From Linyphia triangularis (taxonomy: Eukaryota > Arthropoda > Arachnida > Araneae > Linyphiidae), in assembly GCA_963978545.1 (NCBI GenBank), contig OZ021724.1, forward strand, positions 101,258,163 through 101,322,162: 64,000 bases of DNA, given 5' to 3'. The notes under the pieces were generated by a model, which worked only from the letters and a program-made list of their open reading frames with translations, made no database searches and had not been told where the DNA came from. Each line of letters starts with the position of its first letter. Positions within the stretch are counted from its first letter, which is position 1. Positions 55,665 through 64,000 of this stretch are shown one piece after another. Position numbers and translations under genes: made by a program.

Positions 55665-55846
55665 CATTATCCTTACCAGAATCTTCAGGATTAGTGATTT
55701 TTCATATTCAGAGACACGGTAGTGTTTTGTGCCAAGTAATAAGGCGTGTACTAAGGCATTCACATGACTTAAGATTGAGACAAGCATGTGACTATTGGCA
55801 GGAACAACTGGAGAGTTTTGTACACTTAACTAAAAAAAATTTATAG
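55665..55846 (+). CDS. Candidate terminal exon, protein not recognised
   Basis: A T-rich tract and AG (gtttttttttgtag, ending at 55664) look like a splice acceptor. The frame reads ALSLPESSGLVIFHIQRHGS, then VLCQVIRRVLRHSH and RQACDYWQEQLESFVHLTKK and stops at 55844-55846. Composition is coding-like with charged helical residues and no repeats. Upstream exons would lie left, beyond SINE2. I cannot name the family; chance remains possible. Confidence 0.3.
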
Positions 55847-55849
55847 TTT

Positions 55850-56222
55850 TAAGAAAAAATAATTAATAGTTTAAAAAACTAAAAAACACGCTTTAATAGA
55901 AAAGTAAACTAAAAAGTAGAAAATAATTTTAAATAAGTTTGAAATAAGAATAGAGTGATTAACAAGAAATATTTATTTTATCGTAAAAAAGCGTGGGGTG
56001 CTTGATGTCAATTGTTGTATATATATTGGTAAAAGTAGAGCCATTATGAAAATATCTTAAAAAGCACCCCATGCTTTTTTACGATAAAATAAATATTTCT
56101 TATTAATTACTCTATTCTTATTTCAAACTTATTTAAAATTATTTTCTACTTTTTAGTTCACTTTTCCATTAAAGCGTGTTTTTTAGTTTTTTAAACTATT
56201 AATTATTTTTAGTTAATTTACG
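55850..56222. repeat. Near-perfect inverted repeat, ~160-bp arms, ~50-bp loop
   Basis: The left arm (taatagtttaaaaaactaaa ... aaaaagcgtggggtgctt, to about 56010) is inverted from about 56058 to 56222 with only a few changes. The arms are extremely A/T-rich. No TSD seen. It is not related to FB, R4 or the MITEs here. Confidence 0.93.
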
Positions 56223-56949
56223 GTGATTCCAATAAAGCAAAAATCACGATTATATTTGTTCGGCCTTCACGCTAAAAAGCTTATAATAAAAAAAAACCCA
56301 CTAAATTGATCCTTTGAATTCTAAATGTAAGTTTGAGTCTCGATATTTTTCGATTAAAATTTTCGGGGCTCTGGAAACGAAATAATCGAGATTTTTAGTT
56401 CTGTTGTCATGGTAACAACGAAAAATAGTTGCCACAATTACTGATGAAAACTTATGAATAATAAATGCTGAATATTCAGTATTAATTTCATGTTACAAAA
56501 GTAACGCAACTCGAAATTCTTCATTTTAAGAAAAATGTTAACATAATCACAGACTGCATCTACTTGAAAGTGGTTGAACAGAAGATTATTTACAAGTTGA
56601 AATTATTACAAGATTATTTACAAGTTTTAATTAATTTTTGACATAGTCAATAATAACATGTTTGCCTATAAATGATAATTTCCAATTTTTACTTTATTTC
56701 ATGAATACTTTATAAAATAAGCCTACATTTGAGACTTAGAATTTTAATAGCAATTTTTGGTTAGGTACAATTTTCACAAATTTGTTGAATATTTTAATCT
56801 AATTTTTTCCATGATAATGAAAATACACAAGATCTATACAGTGAACCTAAAATATTTCTTAAATTAGGAAAAATAAATATTTTATGTTGTGGAAATGGCA
56901 ATTTTTGTATACGCCAACTTTATTATTGATTTAAATATAATTTTAAAGA
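56223..56949. other. No recognised feature
   Basis: AT-rich, unassigned. Confidence 0.4.
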
Positions 56950-57927
56950 CTAGGGGGATCCTCCCCCTGCTACCCGACACTCGCCAACCCCTGGATTGCT
57001 ATGCAATCTCCTTGGCTTGCTTTTCTCGCCTCAAAGTGAAGCATTTAAAACATGCCCTAGCAAAAAGCTATTTCAGCTGCATAATGCCATGAAATTGGCT
57101 TAATGCTGTCGTGACGCTTTAAGCAGGGACAGTGTGGCAACGTAGTAGAAAGTTCTTGGAAAACAACAAAAATAAACAGTATCGTATCGTACATATATTT
57201 AAAAAAGATCTGTTATTTCATTGAACAATTAAAATTTGCTGGGCTGGTATCGTATGAAGAGCTTAAATAATTAAAATTTATCGAAATGTCTTAACGAAGC
57301 AATCATATGTTCGCATAATCTTTTTTGCGATACTTGGAAAATAAAATAAAACAGTGAAAGGCCAATTATTCGGCATTCCATCAACAGGAATTTTTTGAAA
57401 ATCAAATTTGGCGAGAAAATTAGCCCTATTTCGCCAAAAGTTCTTTTTGTATTTCATATGAGATTTTGAAGTGGGTGGTTTTATTCGTTATTTTGATAGT
57501 TTTCAATTCGTAATAACTGAATTTGCACTGATTAGAAATGAATATAGGTTCAGATTTACTGCACAATGCACTTTTTTAACTTTTCCGAAAAGTCTGGTTT
57601 ATCCGAAATTCTAATTCAAAAGAAACGTACACACCTTGGATCAATTTATTCTTGCATCATCGTAACAATTAAATCAATACGTTTTAAATAGGGTATAATT
57701 TCGATCTGTTGACTGTAATAAGAAAAACAAAATATAGCGAATCCAAATTGTTCCTGTTGCCAGATGTATTAGTCCAATTTCAAAAGATATATTGTGATTG
57801 GCTGGATTGCTGAATTTGGAAATTCGTGCATGAATTACATTTAGGAGATTTGTTTGAAGTCATTGCCATTCTGCTCACAGAAATACAGCCGAATTTGGAC
57901 GTTACGCAAGAGAATTATATATATAGA
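56950..57927 (-). mobile_element. Non-autonomous Helitron (family b), 978 bp
   Basis: Plus strand CTAGGGGGATCCTCCCCCTG (hairpin plus CTAG) to ...gaattatatatatagA before T. A and T flank it. The 3' tail (cgacactcgccaacccc) resembles family a, but the interior differs, so it is a sister subfamily. Confidence 0.93.
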
Positions 57928-58324
57928 TATATTAGGCTTAAAATTAGATTCACTGTTTAAAATAGAGAGTTTATTTGCATTTGGTAAAAATTTTATGTAA
58001 ATTTATTGTATATTTATTCTGTAAAGTGTACTTAACAAAAGGTTGGCATAAAATAATTTTAAAATTCTAAGTCTGAATATAGGCTTATTACATAAAAAAT
58101 ATATAAAATAAAATTATCAGAGTAATTTGCTACACAAAACCCAGCTCGCTTGGTTAGCTGAAAAGTTCATTGATACAAAAGCACAGGCTTACTTCACTCA
58201 TTGTAAAGTTTATTGCTAAGCAAGTATGGGCTCGAAACCTCATATAGAATGGGGAGGGGGGGGGGGGGAATCCCGTTAATACAATAACACCCATTGAGAA
58301 TATTTTAACACATGTTTGTGAAAA
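57928..58324. other. Unassigned; long G tract
   Basis: G-run at 58254-58268. Nothing else. Confidence 0.4.
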
Positions 58325-59001
58325 GCAAAATTAGAAGGCCAAAACTACTTAATTAAAATTTCAGAGCTCAAATCCTATTAGAAGTCACTCTTTGTGAAAA
58401 TATTAACTAAAAAAGTTAAATAACAAAAGCTAATCCAATTTTTTAAATTCTGTTCATCAAAAGATTAATTAGAAGGCCAAAACTACTTATGTTGAAAATT
58501 TCAGAGTTATAACCCCATTAGAAATCGTTTTGTAAAATATTTATTATTTAAAAAAATTTATTAAAAAGAACTAAATAAAAATTTAAAATTCTGTTTTTCC
58601 AAAGTACAATTATAAAAGGCCAAAAATACTTATGATAAAAATTGCCAGAGCAGTAGCCCTATTAGAAATCATTTTGTAAAATATTTGTTAATTAATTAAA
58701 AAAAACTAATTAAAATTTTAACATTCTGATTTTCAAAAGTACAATTAGAAGGCTAAAACTACTTATGTTGAAAATTTCAGAGCTGTATCTCTATTTGAAG
58801 TCACTTTGAAAAAAAAAAAATATTAATTAAAAAAAGAGCTTATTAAGATTATAACCTTCTGTTTGCAATAGGCAAAATTAGAAGGCCAAAACTACTTATG
58901 TTGAAAATTTCAGAGTTCTACTCCAATTTTAAGTAGCTTTCTATAGGTCCACAGACAGACTGATACACAGACAGACTGACAGCTTGTTTTATTATTATAG
59001 A
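58325..59001 (-). mobile_element. Helitron family d, copy 2, 5' part with tandem units
   Basis: Complement starts TCTATAATAATAAAACAAGC after A (T at 59002 on the plus strand). Five units with cttatgttgaaaatttcaga-like words at about 58357, 58494, 58637, 58769 and 58902. The 3' end is not identified. The 59-bp microsatellite-like acagacagactg stretch near 58960 matches the gtctgtctgtgg of copy 1. Confidence 0.72.
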
Positions 59002-59194
59002 TTAACAGAGTGAAAACATAAAATAAAAATATTGCATTTTAAATAATTTAGAGCACGTTGAAGTTGACTCTTATCTCCCTTTGTACCTTTCTTTCAGACT
59101 CATGTCCATCTAGTCCGAGATTCTTAAACAATGCGAAAAGCTCGCCCTGAGAGTTCTCTTTACTTAACGCTTTACTGACCATCTTTGTCAGCCT

Positions 59195-59825
59195 TAAGCT
59201 TGACGTCCACTATCTCTACGCAGAGCAGAGCAAATCAGAGCGGAGTGGATTAGACAAGGCTGCCAATGTTTACTATAGCACAAGCCTCGAGCTACCGTGG
59301 ACGTTGACAGCCTTGTAATGAGGAACTTGCACAAGTGAGGAAAATGAAAAAAAAAATTGTATTTTCTAGTGTTATCCAACGAATATATTTGAGCAGTGCA
59401 ATTATTTTTTACCTTTATGCTTTCAATTAATCAAAAATCGAGTTTGAAATTAGCCGAAATCAAAGCAAAGGTCACGTGACCAAAAACGCATGAAAAAACC
59501 GTGACGTGTTTACGCAGAGATAAAAGTCGCAAAACGAAGGAGAAACCTCACTCATTCTTAGTCTAAAACAGGTTTTAGACTGGTTCATTATCTGCGCGTT
59601 GACGTTTCACGTAAAAGTGGCTTTTTGCCAAATCGCAAAGTGAAAAACTAAATATTTTTTTAACTATCTATCCGAGCTCAAATTTTTGAAAGAATGGTAC
59701 TGTTTTTCATGATTTTTTCTCTACTTTTATTTAAATTTAAAACCAAAAAACGTGAAAGTTCCTCATTGGCTCTAATCCACTCCGCTCTGATCTGCTCTGC
59801 CTAGCAATAGTGGACGCTAAGCTTT
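59195..59825. mobile_element. MITE with ~55-bp TIRs, class uncertain
   Basis: aagcttgacgtccactatc at the left and gatagtgg-like tagtggacgctaagctt at the right are inverted, continuing through cagagcagagca/tgctctg and agcggagtggatta. The second half of the left arm also repeats internally (gctaccgtggacg). FB copy 6 starts at its right edge. Duplication not clear. Confidence 0.65.
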
Positions 59826-60485
59826 TAGTCCGAGAGGCGACTGCAATTTTTGGACCCCATCGAACATCATTCTGAATTTTTTATAGAAATGGGAGAAAAG
59901 TGAGTAGATTACGAATCCACTGGTCTGCCGTGGCAAAAATGGCCGAAACTGATCAAAAATCGACTTGGAATGAGTTGAACTAAAATCCGATTGCCAAATA
60001 AGTCATAACTTGCCAAAAAGAGAACAAATTTTTTCGTCTGGCAACCCTGTCTTTTGATTTTCAATGAGAAAAAGCGCAAACGATTTCTGATCTCTGGCTT
60101 GGAAAATTTGTATCTTTTAAAAGTAAGCCAAATTGGCGACATCAGCTACGTCATCCGTGACGTAATGTTTATTGCCAACTTGGCTCCCTTTTAATAGAAG
60201 CAAGTAGACCGTCGCCAGATATCTGAATCGTCTGCAACCTTCTTAATTGATAATTAAAGAGTGAGGGTTACCAAATTTTAAAAAATGCTCATTATTTGGC
60301 AAGTTATGGCTCATTTGGCAATTGGATTTAGTTCAACTTATTAAAAGTCGATTTTTGACCAGTTTCGGCCATTTTTTCCACGGCAGACCAGTGGATTCGC
60401 AATCTACTCACTTTTCTCTAATTTCTATAAAAAAATCAGAATGATGTTCGATGGGGTCCAAAAATTGCAGTCGCCTCTCAGTCTA
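59826..60485. mobile_element. Foldback (FB) element, copy 6
   Basis: TAGTCCGAGAGGCGACTGCA to GCAGTCGCCTCTCAGTCTA on TA, 660 bp, centre gctacgtcatccgtgacgtaa. Confidence 0.93.
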
Positions 60486-61273
60486 TTTGGAAATAAAGAA
60501 ATGTTTGATACCTTCCTCAATTCAAGTGTTTTGGAATTCCTTAACAAATAAAAAACTATTATGTTTCCTCTGTAAAATACATGAAAGACATCTCGGATTA
60601 ATTGCGTGTTTCAAAGAAATTTTTTGGTTGCGCGTACCCATGGATTAACTTAAAACTTAAGAATTTTGTTTGAAGTAAGAGCACGATATGCTGGCAGAAA
60701 TATTCTTACAATAAAAGTTTAATTATAAAAATTTTAAGTAAATTTATTTTTAATTTTTAATTCTTTTTTGCACTTGGATAAGCTAGTGTACAAGTTATGT
60801 CCGTACGAGGTTAAGATTCTTCTTACACAAATCTTGAAATTAACCACTATTTTTTTACTGACAGAAGTATCGTAAATTTGACGATATTTTTTATTAAATG
60901 CCACCAAAGCTGTTGAACTGATACGTTTATTTAGTCTTACTCTATCCCATCTTTATCTGTTATCTTCTTTTCTACATCTTCTTTAAATTGATAAAGTTCA
61001 GAATCTCTCAAGATCTTTCAAATATTACGGAATAGTGACGTAAAGTATTTTGTTGCAATGTTTAAAAGCAACACTAGTTTTATCGAATCAACAAACACAA
61101 ACCTATGGTCTGTGTCTACAATTTGTATTGGGTCCATTATCAACTACTACGTAGAGGATTGGAATAAATATGAGTATATGTAATTGTGGAGATTTAGATA
61201 GTAAGTTCAAAATGACATTTTTAGAAAACTAACAAGAATTACGGTTTGTATTAGGGAAAATAACTAACAAACA
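60486..61273. other. No recognised feature
   Basis: AT-rich; the plus frame at 60451-60648 starts inside FB and shows no domain. Confidence 0.4.
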
Positions 61274-62755
61274 CTAGGGATGTGCAACATCGCACAGCTT
61301 TCAATTACATTAGAATATTGGTAATTGAATTAACATTTGATGTGGTGTTTATTTATCTCCTTTCTATTGTTACGAATTTTTGTATATTTGTAAATATCTC
61401 GTAGTGTTAATTTTGTAAATAGGAAAATTTATGTGCATTTTGCATAAGGCAGTGCAATAGTTCGTCTTTAGTTTGCTTCCCCGCAATGTATGTCTTAATG
61501 CTTGATAACGGGTTTTACAGAGGTAACGCTCGGAAGCGAGTGTTACAAGGAGCATGGCATTTAACATTATGGTAATGGCAATCAAGCCAAATTGGCGAGA
61601 TAGAGCCAAGTTGGCGACATTTTTGGCGACTAATTTTTGTCGCCAAATTTGGCGAGAAATTGCCGAATGTCGCCAAACTTGGCGACCATTTAGCGACATT
61701 TTCGGTCCCCATGTACATGTATAGGACCTTTCGACTACGATCTGGAAAGTTCCCCAAATATCTACCTCTAGAAGGTTCACCTGTTCTATATAAGGCTGAC
61801 CAAGAGAGCGGGGAAGTTAGTTGTTAGCTGAGTCTATTAGTTGACTGGAATTACTGAGTTGAGATACTGAGTCTCAGTGAGCGTTCAGAGAGTTCCGAAA
61901 GCGAACTGTATTGCATTGTCTTTTGCAGTGATTTAGCAGTTGTGTTGTCAAGTTTTTAACTGCTGTTTTGTGCTCTATTATTGTGAAAAGAGCTGTATTG
62001 TGTCTACTAGAACGAGAAGTTCTGGAGTTGCAAAGGAATCTGCGAAGAGTGATATTGGAATAAATATCTGCAAGTTTTGATCGGCTTTGGCTTCAAATCT
62101 TTCGAACCCGTCTCAACGCAACACTATTATCTCTAATACCTAGTTTAAGTAATAATAGCCAGTTTGGCAAAACTTTTGGCAGTAATTTTTCCATATGAAA
62201 AAATAAAAAAAATAAAAAAATGTTTAGCCAAAATGGAGGAATTGGCGATGTTAGTCGATAGACATTACATTGTCCTTTCGAAACAGAAAAAAGTTCGTCG
62301 TTGATGGCGATGCTCAAGGACAGAGAGCTCTGTGTTAAAAGACCTCCTTTTTCAACTTTTTAAGCTTTTATCACATTTCTACTGGAATATCGGAGATGGG
62401 AACGATTATAACACCTTAAGAAGTATCAGCATAGAAATTTTAATCAAAATCGTTAGAGCCGTTTTTAGCAATTGCTGAAAAATATGATTTTTTTTTATGT
62501 TTTCAACCTTATGTGCAATTTTGACGAAAACCTTAATGGTAGGTTCCAATGCCACCACTAGCCTGCACACCAAATTTTATCATCGTAGGTCAATTTGTTC
62601 GGAAGTAATGCTAACCAAGTACACACAGACAGAAATTTTTTCTATACCACTTTTTTGAAATCAGGAAGTTCCGAAACGTGGAGGAATAGAAAAAGAATAG
62701 AAATTTTTATTCACCGAATGCTATACTTTCATTACCCTAAACTTATGGGTAATAA
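61274..62755 (-). mobile_element. HLN copy split by a solo LTR
   Basis: Opens CTAGGGATGTGCAACATCGC; the LTR at 61368-62123 interrupts the ttttatattttcatc region; resumes at taatagccagtttggcaaaa and ends near accctaaacttatgggtaat. Confidence 0.83.
61368..62123 (+). mobile_element. Solo LTR, family 2, copy 4 (plus orientation), 756 bp
   Basis: TGTTACGAATTTTTGTAT ... CGCAACA, with 4-bp duplication ctat (61364-61367, 62124-62127), TATA-like ctatataagg (about 61786) and polyadenylation-like ggaataaat (62058). TTGGCGA words occur at 61596-61690. It fixes the orientation of the family. The 136-codon minus frame is antisense to it. Confidence 0.95.
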
Positions 62756-62825
62756 GAAGAAAGATTTTTGCAGAGAAATTTGTTAGCTTTAAGAACTTAC
62801 ACATTATCGCAATTTTTTTCTGAAA

Positions 62826-63175
62826 GAATTTTCTACATAGCTATATAAAAGAATTTTCTACATAGCTATATAAAAGAATTTTCTACATAGCTATATAAAA
62901 GAATTTTCTACATAGCTATATAAAAGAATTTTCTACATAGCTATATAAAAGAATTTTCTACATAGCTATATAAAAGAATTTTCTACATAGCTATATAAAA
63001 GAATTTTCTACATAGCTATATAAAAGAATTTTCTACATAGCTATATAAAAGAATTTTCTACATAGCTATATAAAAGAATTTTCTACATAGCTATATAAAA
63101 GAATTTTCTACATAGCTATATAAAAGAATTTTCTACATAGCTATATAAAAGAATTTTCTACATAGCTATATAAGT
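62826..63175. repeat. 25-bp tandem array, 14 units
   Basis: gaattttctacatagctata plus taaaa repeats every 25 bp from 62826 to 63151. All copies look identical apart from the last few bases. It lies between two HLN copies. Confidence 0.98.
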
Positions 63176-63188
63176 ATCCAAATAAGAA

Positions 63189-63866
63189 GTAGGGGTGTGG
63201 AACATCGCACAACTTTCAATTATGCTATAATAGTGATGTTAATTTGTGTCACTTACATTTTTCACATTTTTATCCTTCATTTAGAAAAAATGGCCATTAA
63301 GGCAATATTTTTTGCGTAAATTCTTGTATGGGTCTCCCCGTAGTGCTAAACTGATGGTTTTGGTGATATACTTTTCAATAATTCTTATATTATCCCTTCT
63401 TTTCAAGGAAAGAGAATAAAGTGTTAAAGAGCATTCGTTTTTCAACTTTTTACGCCAAGCATTTTGCGGGAATTTCGGAGGTGGGGATATTTAGAACACC
63501 TAAAGAGGCATTACTGCAACGATTTCTATCAAAATCGTTAGAGCCGTTTTTTTAACAATCATTGAAAAACATTTTTTTAATGGCCTCTACCTTATGCGCA
63601 TGCGCGATTTTGTCAAAAACCTTAAAGGTAGGTCCCATGGCCACCACCTATGCTCACACCAAATTTGAACATCGTAGGTCAATTTTTTCGGGAGTTATGC
63701 AGACCACAGACCGACATTTTTTTTAGACAACTTTTTTAAAATCAGGATGCTCCAGAACGTGAAGAAAGGCAAAAAAAAAAAAAAATTCGAACATTTTTTT
63801 CTTTTTTCTTTTTACCGAATCCGATACTTTCATTACCTTATGTATACGTATGGGTAATTGAAAGTA
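63189..63866 (-). mobile_element. HLN copy, full length, uninterrupted
   Basis: Starts GTAGGGGTGTGGAACATCGC (CTAG changed to GTAG) and ends gggtaattgaaagta. Contains all the family landmarks. Confidence 0.9.
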
Positions 63867-63894
63867 AAAATATTTGGAAGTAAATGAATAAATT

Positions 63895-64000
63895 CACTTT
63901 CATTTTTAATAAATGAATTTTAAAACGTCGTTTGCCACATATTTCACCGATAGATATTTTTTTCAATACTTGCAAATAGATGGAAACACCTTAAGCGGCC
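63895..64000 (+). mobile_element. R6 fragment, copy h, running off the window
   Basis: tcatttttaataaatgaatt, gtttgccacatatttcaccg and tttcaatactt match R6 copy d (15945-16015). Confidence 0.6.

Noticed and set aside
61370..61780. 136-codon minus frame as a gene
   Set aside because: Lies entirely antisense within a solo LTR and is broken in the sister LTRs.

Overview
The window is eukaryotic, AT-rich, largely non-coding DNA. No open reading frame exceeds 171 codons and I recognise no intact host gene. The content fits a large, transposon-rich arthropod genome. A spider or other chelicerate is my best guess, from the mix of tRNA-derived SINEs, rolling-circle elements and hAT/mariner/TTAA elements, but no diagnostic gene confirms it. 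Almost everything recognisable is mobile: non-autonomous DNA elements, Helitrons, Helentron-like elements, SINEs, solo LTRs and tandem arrays. Many sit inside one another, and many have exact target-site duplications or unoccupied sister sites elsewhere in the window.

Layout. 1-1305: a 148-bp satellite ending in what looks like a Helitron 5' end. 1.7-9.6 kb: a SINE, two ~700-bp TTAA elements, three short TTAA MITEs inside a dispersed repeat (R6), Helentron-like copies and decayed inverted satellite copies. 9.6-16.3 kb: two Helitrons, a short TTAA MITE, an 8-bp-TSD MITE and more R6. 16.3-20.6 kb: a 38-bp minisatellite split by a 3.6-kb hAT with a broken transposase, itself split by a 1.2-kb hAT of another lineage. 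21-24.7 kb: tandem Helentron-like elements, one holding a solo LTR, a Helitron and a TTAA MITE. 24.8-28 kb: an inverted-arm repeat (R4), a TA-flanked MITE, a solo LTR and a ~730-bp TTAA element hit by a SINE. 28.5-36.2 kb: another TTAA element hit by an 8-bp-TSD MITE and a Helitron, a foldback element split by a Helentron-like copy and a solo LTR, and more LTRs. 36-42 kb: AT-rich DNA, TTAA elements, a Helitron, R6. 42-51.7 kb: five foldback copies, a mariner-type nest, a dimeric SINE, a Harbinger-like MITE. 51.7-57 kb: a SINE, a possible piggyBac transposase fragment, a solo LTR, a second SINE family, a possible terminal exon and a long near-perfect hairpin. 57-64 kb: Helitrons, a foldback copy, a solo LTR inside a Helentron-like copy, and a 25-bp array of 14 apparently identical units.

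The main biological theme is target choice. At least nine terminal-repeat families end exactly in TTAA. One TTAA in R6 is empty in one copy, holds two different MITEs back to back in another, and holds one of them in the opposite orientation in a third. Several TTAA families beginning TTAAGG share no obvious interior sequence but have nearly the same length (about 700-735 bp once later insertions are removed). Family assignments rest on terminal motifs, duplications and visible repeats, not on database searches.
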